This document shows, piece after piece, positions 19,983-27,745 of a DNA stretch of 64,000 bases. This DNA comes from Tepidibacter mesophilus (GTDB taxonomy: Bacteria; Bacillota; Clostridia; Peptostreptococcales; Peptostreptococcaceae): positions 1-64,000 of the forward strand of contig NZ_BDQY01000009.1 of the NCBI RefSeq assembly GCF_002724055.1, read 5' to 3'. Position numbers and translations under genes: made by a program. Within the stretch, counting starts at the first letter, position 1. The number at the start of each line of letters is the position of its first letter. The notes beneath the pieces were generated by a model. It ran no database searches. It was not told the DNA's origin and saw only the letters and a program-made list of their open reading frames with translations.

Positions 19983-20210
19983 TATTTCCAACGTTTTACG
20001 CTTAACTTTATATATATATTCAAAGTCATCTTTATTCCAATACCCATTTATTAAATTCTCTATCATATCTGTATTTCCCTTTATTTCTTCAAAATTCCAT
20101 TTTCTTTTTTTAGATATATTTATGACACCATGAAAATAATCTTCTTTTACCAATTTATTCGTCACATATAAAGCCTTATTGTATCTTTTTATCCATTCGT
20201 TATATTCACT
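19965..20210 (-). pseudogene. Small reading frame, possibly a 5'-truncated gene remnant
   Basis: I do not recognise this protein. A GTG at 20165 would give 66 residues rich in Lys, Asn and aromatic residues. The same frame reads on upstream for 15 more protein-like codons (SEYNEWIKRYNKALY) to a stop at 20211 without any usable start codon, which suggests that the N-terminus has been lost. Only AAGG precedes the GTG. A functional small gene is possible but less likely; its end overlaps the cobalamin operon promoter. Confidence 0.4.
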
Positions 20211-20246
20211 TTATTTTCATAGTAAGTTTTCGATTACCCACATACA

Positions 20247-20277
20247 AAAAATGATGCTTATTATAAGCATCATTTTC
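20247..20277 (-). terminator. Terminator of the SLH-protein gene
   Basis: AAAATGATGCTTA / TAAGCATCATTTTTT hairpin on the minus strand with a T6 tail, 20 nt after the stop codon. Confidence 0.87.
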
Positions 20278-20295
20278 CATCAATCTATTCAGTTC

Positions 20296-21651
20296 TTACA
20301 AATCCATACTTTCTACATCATCTTCACTTATCTCAGGGAACTCCATTTTTTCTCCAAAGTCATGATATTTTGATTCAGCTGTAACTTTGGTTTCATTGTT
20401 CATTCCCATAAAGTTCATATTCATATCCATTTCCATCTTCATCTTATCATACATCTTAGTTTCTTTATCTATATAGTATTTACAATTAATATCCATTTTT
20501 ACATTTTCAATTATAGTGTCTATAATTTGTTTTACCGTCTCTTGATTATCAGACCCACCTATAAATTCATCTATATCTTTTTTATCTTTATTTTCTGTTG
20601 CTTCAGCATTAGCAGCTATTTCAGTAGCCTTGTCAGCTATCATTTTAACTATTTCTTTAAATGACTCATCATCTATATCTATAGATACAACATAGTAATC
20701 CTTGCCTTCTATTTTTTCATCTGCTTCATACTTAGCATACATTCCAAATATATCTAACTGTTCTTTAGTAAGTGTACTAGTATTCATACTACTTCCCATC
20801 ATAGACTGTAATTCATTCATCATAGGGTTCATATCCATCTTAGTCCATTTTTCTTGTCCATCAGTCTTAATATACATTATTCTATCCTTCATATAAACCT
20901 GAGAAGTCATAGTCATATCTTCATCCATTTCGCTATTTTTCATAGTAGTAGTATCTTTTGTATATACAGTTTCAGGTGCTTCAAATTGTACTTCTTGAAC
21001 TTTCTTCATAGTTGTAACAACATCTTCTTGTGACTCTTCTTCTGATTTTATAGTGCTTATAATATCCATATTAGTTGTAGCTTTATATGTCTTTTTATCC
21101 ATCATATTTTGACCAGCCTTATCTAACATATCATATACTGTTAGTCCATCTCTTTTTAATTCTTTATTATAGTACTCAACTGCATTTTTAATCATACTAT
21201 CACAGTTTTCTTTAGTTAAAACTTCACTTGGATTAATGTTTTTGTCTGTTATTCCTTTTTCTATGCTATACGCTATATATCCTTTAGCCCAATCTGATCC
21301 TTTTTCAATTCCTTTGATATCCATTTTTTGAGCAAACTTTTCTTCATTCATTGCTCTTACTATCATAGTCATAGCCTCTTCGTTAGTAACACTTTTATCA
21401 GGCTTAAAAGCTTCTCCATATCCTGAAGCTATTTTTTTCTTTACTATAGTATCTACATATTTTGAATCCTCTGCTTTAACATCCGTAAAAGCAGATCCAC
21501 TGCCTTGTACCAATCCAATTTCAAATGAGTCTATTATGTTTTTTGATAATTCTATTCTACTTATATTGTCATTTTCTTGAGCCATTGAAACAGTTGTAAA
21601 AGACATCAAAATAGACATGACTAAAGCAAATATAAATTTTAAAGTTTTCAA
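20296..21651 (-). CDS. Secreted SLH-domain protein with a lipoprotein-like (DUF6612-type) C-terminal domain
   Basis: About 451 residues. A hydrophobic signal peptide (residues 1-26, ending TVSMA) is followed by two or three SLH motifs (FTDVKAEDSKYVDTIVKK, GEAFKPDKSVTNEEAMTMIV, WAKGYIAYSIEKGI) to about residue 165, which usually anchor proteins to cell-wall polymers. The rest resembles LolA/LppX-like DUF6612 proteins (YVVSIDIDDESFKEIV, KYYIDKETKMYDKM). The start is TTG at 21651, 6 nt after AAGGAGGGG. Near the C-terminus MEMDMNM exactly matches the N-terminus of the divergent Met-rich protein. Ligand unknown. Confidence 0.8.
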   Translation of the reverse strand: MKTLKFIFALVMSILMSFTTVSMAQENDNISRIELSKNIIDSFEIGLVQGSGSAFTDVKAEDSKYVDTIVKKKIASGYGEAFKPDKSVTNEEAMTMIVRAMNEEKFAQKMDIKGIEKGSDWAKGYIAYSIEKGITDKNINPSEVLTKENCDSMIKNAVEYYNKELKRDGLTVYDMLDKAGQNMMDKKTYKATTNMDIISTIKSEEESQEDVVTTMKKVQEVQFEAPETVYTKDTTTMKNSEMDEDMTMTSQVYMKDRIMYIKTDGQEKWTKMDMNPMMNELQSMMGSSMNTSTLTKEQLDIFGMYAKYEADEKIEGKDYYVVSIDIDDESFKEIVKMIADKATEIAANAEATENKDKKDIDEFIGGSDNQETVKQIIDTIIENVKMDINCKYYIDKETKMYDKMKMEMDMNMNFMGMNNETKVTAESKYHDFGEKMEFPEISEDDVESMDL

Positions 21652-21829
21652 CCCAAACCCCTCCTTTATAATCAATCCCATATTTGGAATATATTTATAT
21701 TACCATATTTTATATTATATTTATACTATATTTATTCCTATATCAAAGATTTATTTTTGTAACAATTTTTATATTACTTAAATATATATATAGGGAGGAT
21801 TAAATTTTTTTATCAGGGAGGTCTACCTT

Positions 21830-22258
21830 ATGTATGATTATAGAAAATGTAAAAATTGTAATGACGATATGGAAATGGATATGAATATGTACAATCCTAT
21901 GATGGGTATGAATTGTATGAACCCTATGATGGGTATGCAAGGCATGATGGGCATGCATTGTATGAATCCTATGATGGGTATGATGGGGATGAACCCTATG
22001 ATGGGTATGCCATCTATGGATAATACAATGGGTATGCCATCTATGGATGATATGAATATGCCATCTCCTATGGGATATATGGTATATGTTTATCCAATGG
22101 GTGAAATGCAAGGCATGATGGGAGCAAACCCTATGATGGGTATGAATCCTATGATGAGTATGCACCCTATGATGGGCATGAATCCTATGATGGGTATGAA
22201 CCCTATGATGGGTATGAACCCTATGATGGATATGGACTATTGCGAAGATGATGAATAA
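21830..22258 (+). CDS. Extremely methionine-rich repeat protein (NPMMGM repeats)
   Basis: 142 residues of which about 57 are Met, built from degenerate NPMMGM hexapeptides after a short N-terminus with a CKNC motif, and ending in a Cys-Glu-Asp tail. GGGAGG at 21815 gives good spacing to the ATG, and a strong terminator follows, so it is a real gene. No signal peptide is seen. Met-rich tracts bind soft metals such as Cu(I) or Hg in known proteins, and similar low-complexity proteins occur in spore coats; neither role is proven. The frame on the opposite strand is His-rich but is a shadow. Confidence 0.8.
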   Translation: MYDYRKCKNCNDDMEMDMNMYNPMMGMNCMNPMMGMQGMMGMHCMNPMMGMMGMNPMMGMPSMDNTMGMPSMDDMNMPSPMGYMVYVYPMGEMQGMMGANPMMGMNPMMSMHPMMGMNPMMGMNPMMGMNPMMDMDYCEDDE

Positions 22259-22263
22259 AAAAA

Positions 22264-22292
22264 ATAAAGCCTTGACTAAGTCAAGGCTTTAT
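22264..22292. terminator. Bidirectional terminator
   Basis: AAAGCCTTGAC / GTCAAGGCTTT hairpin with A runs on one side and T runs on the other, between two convergent genes. Confidence 0.9.
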
Positions 22293-22298
22293 TTTTGT

Positions 22299-23246
22299 TT
22301 AATTTCTAACTATTATATAACTCATATAACCTATATATAAAAATGCTAAAAATATTCCTTCTAATTTGAACACAGTTTTTTTAGTTATAGCAAATACATA
22401 AATTACTATAGTAACTACTAATAAAAATACCATGTCTACAAATATAGCTGGATTTATTGGTATAGGTCTTATTGCTGATGATATGCCTAAAACAAGAAGA
22501 ATATTGAATAGATTGGACCCTATAACATTTCCCATAGCTATATCACTTTCATTTTTAAATGCTGCTACAATAGATGTAACAAGTTCTGGAAGAGAAGTTC
22601 CTATAGCTACAATAGTAAGTCCTACTAAATTCTTGCTCATACCAAATTTTATAGCAATAGATGAACTGGCACCAACTACCCACTCTGCACCATATAGAAT
22701 TCCTATAACTCCTATAATACTTATAAATATACTCTTTCCTAAAGGTGACTTTTCTCCATCATCTTTATAATCATCCCTTGATAGTATAGCCATTTCTATA
22801 AGATAGTAGAGAAATACTAAAAATAATGAAAGAAGTATTAGCCCATCAGCCCTAGATATAACATTCATTTCAGTTCCTTGAAGACTTACATCCGCACATA
22901 AAATAAATAATACTACACTAGTTAGTATTGCCAATGGAAATTCTTTTAATATAGTACCCTTTTGAACCTTCATAGGATTTATTATAGATGCTATACCTAT
23001 AACTAATAAAAAGTTGAATAAATTAGATCCTATAACATTTCCAAGTGCTATTTCATTCGAACCCTTAAGAGCTGCATTGATACTAACAGCAGCTTCTGGC
23101 GCACTAGTCCCAAATGCAACTATAGTAAGACCTATAAGTATAGGAGGTATTTTAAAAGTTTTTGCTATTGATGAAGACCCGTCTACGAATAAATCAGCTC
23201 CCTTTATCAAAAACACAAAACCTACTATTAATATGAAATAATCCAA
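22299..23246 (-). CDS. Calcium/sodium antiporter (YrbG/CaCA family)
   Basis: About 315 residues with ten hydrophobic segments. The two alpha repeats are plain: TIVAFGTSAPEAAVSI..GNVIGSN in the first half and TIVAIGTSLPELVTSI..GNVIGSN in the second, the ion-binding core of CaCA exchangers. I favour the TTG at 23246, 9 nt after GAGAGG; an ATG six codons upstream overlaps that SD. Alone on the minus strand. Confidence 0.9.
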   Translation of the reverse strand: MDYFILIVGFVFLIKGADLFVDGSSSIAKTFKIPPILIGLTIVAFGTSAPEAAVSINAALKGSNEIALGNVIGSNLFNFLLVIGIASIINPMKVQKGTILKEFPLAILTSVVLFILCADVSLQGTEMNVISRADGLILLSLFLVFLYYLIEMAILSRDDYKDDGEKSPLGKSIFISIIGVIGILYGAEWVVGASSSIAIKFGMSKNLVGLTIVAIGTSLPELVTSIVAAFKNESDIAMGNVIGSNLFNILLVLGISSAIRPIPINPAIFVDMVFLLVVTIVIYVFAITKKTVFKLEGIFLAFLYIGYMSYIIVRN

Positions 23247-23325
23247 ATTTAACCATCCTCTCATTTATACAATGTTTAATATACATATACTATAATATAT
23301 CAATCTAAAAGACAACTGCAATTTG

Positions 23326-24543
23326 TTAAATATAATCTTTTATGAAGTCGTAAAAATTATCGTATCCCTCTTGTGCAAATTCATATATCAAAGAGTTTTC
23401 AAATTCATATCCACTACTTAAGTGTATATATTCACTATATTCCTTTGTAAGTCTTTTTTCCACTTCAAATTTCGTACCATAATCATAAGTAGCAACTACC
23501 ATTTCTTCTTGATTTATATAGTATATAGAATTTATATCCCCACTTATATAATATATCTCGTTATCTACATGATTGTTATTAGATTTAAATTCAGTTAATA
23601 AAATGCCTCTATCGAACTCACTTTTCATAAATCTGGCATTATCATATATAAATTTTTCATAAAATCCATCTTCTATCTTATAAATATTTATATATTCATT
23701 TCTTCTTAATTCATTTGAAACAGTATTAAAATCTACTTCTTCTTTATCTGTATATATTATAGACTCTATTTTATAATATCCATTTGAACAAGATATATTA
23801 AAAGCAATTTTAGATTTATAGTATATATCGTCTTCAAATATAAATTCAGATACATATCTGCTATTTTTCATTGATAGTACCTTGTTTTTAAGAAGCACTG
23901 CTTCATTATTTGTGATATTTATATCATCAATGTAGTATTTTGAGAAAAAATTCAGTGCCTCATAATCACTTCCTATTATTCTCATAGTCATATAATTTAT
24001 AAATTCTATAGGACTTTTTATTTTTTTAGATATTTTCATAAATAAATTTTCATAATCTATAATATCTATTTCATTTTTTATTATATTTATATATTCATCT
24101 TTACAGCCAGGAAACTCTTTATTATACTTTAGGTTTTTATTACCAAAATGATTTATAAGATACATAGCCTCTTTCTCGTTTATAAATATTCTATATGAGC
24201 CAAGTCCTCCCATCAATCTTTCTTCTTCCTCGTACAAAGATCTCTCATCTCCATTTTTTATAGATACATAGTCTGCTATTCCAACTTTTTCTGCATCAAG
24301 TAAAAAATATTGATCTAATCTATCATTATCAACCTTAAGCGCTACCCTAAGTCCCATAGTTCCCATGAGTCTAGAATTAGTAATTTTTGCAAATAAAAAA
24401 ATTCGCTTCATGCTATCGCATGGCTCATGTCTCAAACGAGTCCTGCGGTCTCTGTTGCTTAAAATAGTTGATATTGTATTACTTTTAGCAGTGTTATCCT
24501 TAGCTTGAAAATCATATGATTTTCTTGTATTTAGAAAGTCCAT
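23326..24543 (-). CDS. Protein of unknown function with an in-frame repeat insertion
   Basis: I do not recognise the family. 405 residues, soluble, rich in Tyr, Asn and Glu, with no membrane segment. AGAAGGTGA supports the ATG at 24543. Residues about 23-54 (ISTILSNRDRRTRLRHEPCD onward) are encoded entirely by a dispersed 75-bp element inserted without breaking the frame; the next methionine (RLMGTMGLRVALKV) has no good SD. So either the protein tolerates a foreign 25-residue block near its N-terminus, or translation really begins downstream. Confidence 0.65.
   Translation of the reverse strand: MDFLNTRKSYDFQAKDNTAKSNTISTILSNRDRRTRLRHEPCDSMKRIFLFAKITNSRLMGTMGLRVALKVDNDRLDQYFLLDAEKVGIADYVSIKNGDERSLYEEEERLMGGLGSYRIFINEKEAMYLINHFGNKNLKYNKEFPGCKDEYINIIKNEIDIIDYENLFMKISKKIKSPIEFINYMTMRIIGSDYEALNFFSKYYIDDINITNNEAVLLKNKVLSMKNSRYVSEFIFEDDIYYKSKIAFNISCSNGYYKIESIIYTDKEEVDFNTVSNELRRNEYINIYKIEDGFYEKFIYDNARFMKSEFDRGILLTEFKSNNNHVDNEIYYISGDINSIYYINQEEMVVATYDYGTKFEVEKRLTKEYSEYIHLSSGYEFENSLIYEFAQEGYDNFYDFIKDYI
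24397..24470 (-). repeat. Dispersed ~75-bp element, copy 3 (inside a coding sequence)
   Basis: On the + strand CATGC-TATC-GCATG forms a perfect 5-bp hairpin and AG.CC-TGC-GG.CT a second one. Start (AAAATTCG) and end (AAAATAGTTG) match the other copies. It lies wholly inside the N-terminal part of the gene at 23326-24543. Confidence 0.85.
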
Positions 24544-24794
24544 TTATTCACCTTCTCTTATATTATTTACATATTATATTTTAAGCATCAATTTTAATTA
24601 TATAGCCCAATAATATAAAGTAGTATACTTTTTTATTATAAAACTAGTTAATATATTAAAATTAGTATTAAATATTGTTGAATTTTACATAATAATGTAT
24701 ATAATATTTATAAAGTAAAACTTATCTAAATACCTAAAATTAAAATTGATATAATTAACAGTTTATATAGAATTATTCTTAAGGTGGTGGGTTA

Positions 24795-25520
24795 ATGAAA
24801 AAAACAGCAGCTTTTTTCGATATCGATGGTACGTTATATAGAGACTCTTTAATGGTTGAACATTTCAAAAAACTTATAAAGTATGATTTAGTAGATCCTT
24901 CTGTATGGCACTCTCATGCTAAACAAACATTTTTGGATTGGGATAAAAGGCAAGGAAATTACGATGATTACTTACTTGAACTTGCAGAAATATATATATC
25001 ATCTATAAAAGGTCTTAATAAAAAAGACATAGAATTTACAAGTAATCAAGTTATAAGTTTAAAAGCTGAAAGAGTTTATAGATATACTCGTTCGAGAATA
25101 AAATGGCATTTAAACGAAGGGCATATAGTTATATTTATATCAGGAAGTCCAGATTTTTTAGTTGAAAAAATGGCTAATAAATACAATGTAGCAGATTGCA
25201 TAGGAAGCGGATATATATTTAGAGATAATAAATTTTCAGGAGATGTTACCCCTATGTGGGATTCAGATAGTAAAGATAAAGCTATAAATGATTTCGTTCA
25301 AAAATATAATCTAGACTTATCAGAGTCCTATGCTTATGGAGATACAAACGGAGACTTCTCAATGCTTACCAAAGTAGGTAATCCCGTGGCTATAAATCCC
25401 GCAAAAGAGCTTTTATGTAAAATTCAAAATGATGCATATTTATCTAAAACTGCTAAAATAATAGTTGAAAGAAAAGATGTAATCTACAACCTAGATCCTA
25501 GCGTTAGTGTTTCAATATAA
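24795..25520 (+). CDS. HAD-IB family phosphatase (SerB-like)
   Basis: 241 residues with all HAD motifs: FFDIDGTLYRDSL (nucleophile and acid/base Asp), IFISGSPDF (motif II), DSKDKAI (motif III Lys) and AYGDTNGDFSML (motif IV). The helical cap lies between motifs I and II. Such enzymes dephosphorylate small metabolites such as phosphoserine; substrate not predictable here. SD AAGGTGGTGGG. Monocistronic. Confidence 0.88.
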   Translation: MKKTAAFFDIDGTLYRDSLMVEHFKKLIKYDLVDPSVWHSHAKQTFLDWDKRQGNYDDYLLELAEIYISSIKGLNKKDIEFTSNQVISLKAERVYRYTRSRIKWHLNEGHIVIFISGSPDFLVEKMANKYNVADCIGSGYIFRDNKFSGDVTPMWDSDSKDKAINDFVQKYNLDLSESYAYGDTNGDFSMLTKVGNPVAINPAKELLCKIQNDAYLSKTAKIIVERKDVIYNLDPSVSVSI

Positions 25521-25634
25521 TTATTTTCATGAGGTTTATCAAAACTAGCTATAAAAACATCTTGAATACAACGATATTTTAGTCCTTTATCATTGTAATG
25601 AATAAGTTGAAACTCTACAATTTAATATCTAATT

Positions 25635-25686
25635 AAAATGAAAGGTCATTTAAATGTTAGCTATTTTAATGACCTTTATTTTTTGC
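25635..25686. terminator. Terminator hairpin made of the two ends of the large palindromic element
   Basis: AAAGGTCATTtaAATGTTAGC..TATTTTAATGACCTTT with T runs outward, between two convergent genes, so it likely ends both. Its two arms match the outer ends of the 200-bp palindrome at 63425-63628, including the ATGTTAGCTATTT block; the whole middle is missing. Confidence 0.75.
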
Positions 25687-25708
25687 TTAAGAACCAATCT
25701 AATAATCT

Positions 25709-26197
25709 TTATAACTTTCCCTGTATCTTATTGTAATAATAACTTATAAACAATCCATACGCATAATCGTATACCAAAAATATAACTTGAGCTAATATAA
25801 ATGCAACTACATTCATATTAAACTTTGCAAATATTAAATACCTTACTATAAAATATCCTATAGTTAAAATTATATTAAACGATATTAATTTAAGTGTATA
25901 CTCAAATACAAGATTTCTGTCCTTCTCAATCAAATATTTTATAACTCCATACAATCCAAAGAACAGTATATATGGTATTAAATACACTTTATCAAAAATT
26001 ATAATAAATGATAATAAAGCTGATGCTATATAAAACATTATTCCACTTTTTAATCCAAACTCTATTATGACTAATGCAACAGGAAGTGATGATATCCCTA
26101 AAAAAAACAATCTGTTTCCTGGTATTATACTAGAAAAAAATAACATTATCTGATTTATTCCTAAAAGCATTCCCAAAAAACTTATTTTTCTACTCAT
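25709..26197 (-). CDS. Small polytopic membrane protein
   Basis: 162 residues with about five hydrophobic segments and no charged loop motifs that I recognise. The compact, hydrophobic design recalls ECF-transporter S components, but no diagnostic motif supports that. It is the last gene of a run with DnaJ (10 nt upstream) and a DUF5685 protein, so it may act with them. Confidence 0.6.
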   Translation of the reverse strand: MSRKISFLGMLLGINQIMLFFSSIIPGNRLFFLGISSLPVALVIIEFGLKSGIMFYIASALLSFIIIFDKVYLIPYILFFGLYGVIKYLIEKDRNLVFEYTLKLISFNIILTIGYFIVRYLIFAKFNMNVVAFILAQVIFLVYDYAYGLFISYYYNKIQGKL

Positions 26198-26207
26198 ATT
26201 ATCCTCC

Positions 26208-26789
26208 CTAACAACAACCGATTAAATCTCCACCACAACATTCACAACAACAGTCTGCACAATAAAGAGTTGTACATATATTGCACATATCAGTTCCTTG
26301 ATTATATTGGTAAGTCTTAGAAGAATACGCTCTTTGTCTATTGATTATATTATCATGTGCCATCTTATATTCCATATTATTTGGATCCATAAAGTGAGCT
26401 CTTTTTATAAAATCTGTTCCCTCATCATAAAGACCAAGTCTCATAGATGTAAGACCCATAAGATAATACCATTCACCACTTCTATTATTCATATTAGAAA
26501 GTATATTTCTAGCTGTTGAAAAATCTCCTCTATTTATATACTGTCTTATATTATGAAAATCATTACCAGAATTGTTATATTGACTTTCTCCTGAATTTTC
26601 ATATTCCTTCATTATATAGTCATAAGCTTCATTTATCTCTTTAAACTTCTCTTGCGCTAATTCTGATAAAGGATTATTCATATGCTTATCAGGGTGATAC
26701 TTCTTTGCAAGTTCTCTATAAGCTCTTTTAACTTCTTCTTTGGAAGCATTTTTATTAACACCTAAAACTTCATATGGATTTCTCATCAT
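26208..26789 (-). CDS. DnaJ-domain protein with a cysteine-rich tail
   Basis: 193 residues. Residues 3-65 are a J domain ([20 protein letters not shown], the HPD motif in [19 protein letters not shown]), the part that stimulates Hsp70 ATPase. A middle region of TPR-like helices ([17 protein letters not shown]) follows, and the protein ends in a cluster of about a dozen Cys ([19 protein letters not shown]), unlike classical DnaJ zinc fingers, suggesting metal binding. Its start lies inside the upstream DUF5685 gene (20-nt overlap). Confidence 0.88.
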   Translation of the reverse strand: MMRNPYEVLGVNKNASKEEVKRAYRELAKKYHPDKHMNNPLSELAQEKFKEINEAYDYIMKEYENSGESQYNNSGNDFHNIRQYINRGDFSTARNILSNMNNRSGEWYYLMGLTSMRLGLYDEGTDFIKRAHFMDPNNMEYKMAHDNIINRQRAYSSKTYQYNQGTDMCNICTTLYCADCCCECCGGDLIGCC

Positions 26790-27612
26790 TATCCCTTCCC
26801 TTCATTATGTTAGTAAACCTTAAATACATTCCTGAATATATTATATTTTCTAATATTCCTTTGTTATCCTTTAATTCTAGTTTAGTAATATCTTCTTCTA
26901 TAAAGGATAGTATAATTAAAATAAGATTTTCAACCTTATTTTTAAGTTCTTCTTTATTATATATATAATTCATAAAAGGATTGTATCTTCCTAATTTAAA
27001 ATCCTCATCTAAATCCTCATATGCATCGAGTATATAAATATACTTTCCTATATTAAATCCTATATTACCTAATATATATGTATATTCATCATCTTTATAA
27101 TGAAATACTTCTCTCATTATGTCTCCAAATATATTGGATGTTTTGTCTATGCACATTATTTTGTTTTTTTCTAATTCAGAAAGTTCTTCTAGTTTATTTT
27201 GTATAAAATCTGATTTTTGTTTGTATATATTATTAATCTTTTTATATACATTGCCATGTATATTATAAAGTATATAATCCTTTATTTTTTTATCATCCTC
27301 TATATTATCTTTCAGCTTATTATGAGTTAATATAATATTCATGTTTGCTCCGTACTCAGTTATATCATTTATTATCCTAAAATTTCTCTGTGTAGGCTTA
27401 ACTATACATCGTTCCTTAGTTATTGAATCTTCCATTTTATATATAGACGATAATAATATTATCAAAAATGTTACATCATAATTTAATGAAAGTCTAGAGA
27501 TTTCTCCGAAGTTTTCTTTTAAGTACTTACAAAGACCACAATAATATCCTCTATACTTATAATATTCTTTTATTTTAAGTTCCATTTTATTTATTCTTAC
27601 GTATCCAAACAT
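26770..27612 (-). CDS. DUF5685-type protein
   Basis: 280 residues. It begins with [11 protein letters not shown] and has the [12 protein letters not shown] Cys motif near residue 23 and further Cys near 68 and 153, a pattern I associate with clostridial DUF5685 proteins that sit next to J-domain proteins. The rest is alpha-helical and acidic or hydrophobic. Function unknown; the overlap with dnaJ suggests a joint complex. Confidence 0.65.
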   Translation of the reverse strand: MFGYVRINKMELKIKEYYKYRGYYCGLCKYLKENFGEISRLSLNYDVTFLIILLSSIYKMEDSITKERCIVKPTQRNFRIINDITEYGANMNIILTHNKLKDNIEDDKKIKDYILYNIHGNVYKKINNIYKQKSDFIQNKLEELSELEKNKIMCIDKTSNIFGDIMREVFHYKDDEYTYILGNIGFNIGKYIYILDAYEDLDEDFKLGRYNPFMNYIYNKEELKNKVENLILIILSFIEEDITKLELKDNKGILENIIYSGMYLRFTNIMKGRDNDEKSI

Positions 27613-27711
27613 GTATATACCTACCTATTCTTATTATTATCTATTTATTATACATCTAAAACCTGCATTATGCTATCTCATACGCTCACATACAAACAGG
27701 TCTTAAAAACA

Positions 27712-27745
27712 AAAAAGGATTTCTTTTAAAAGAAATCCCTTTTTA
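27712..27745 (-). terminator. Terminator of the feoA-feoA-feoB unit
   Basis: AAAAAGGGATTTC / GAAATCCTTTTTT hairpin on the minus strand directly after the feoB stop. Confidence 0.88.

Noticed and set aside
21800-22165. His-rich 121-codon frame on the minus strand (HTHHRIHTHHR..)
   Set aside because: It is the mirror of the Met-rich NPMMGM gene: ATG codons read as CAT (His) on the other strand. No SD, and the + strand gene has SD and terminator.
27655-27705. Possible eighth copy of the 75-bp element (TTATGCTATCTCATACGCTCA)
   Set aside because: Only the first hairpin region is similar and the ends do not match. ACCTG/CAGGT flanks make it an ordinary small hairpin; similarity is too weak to count.
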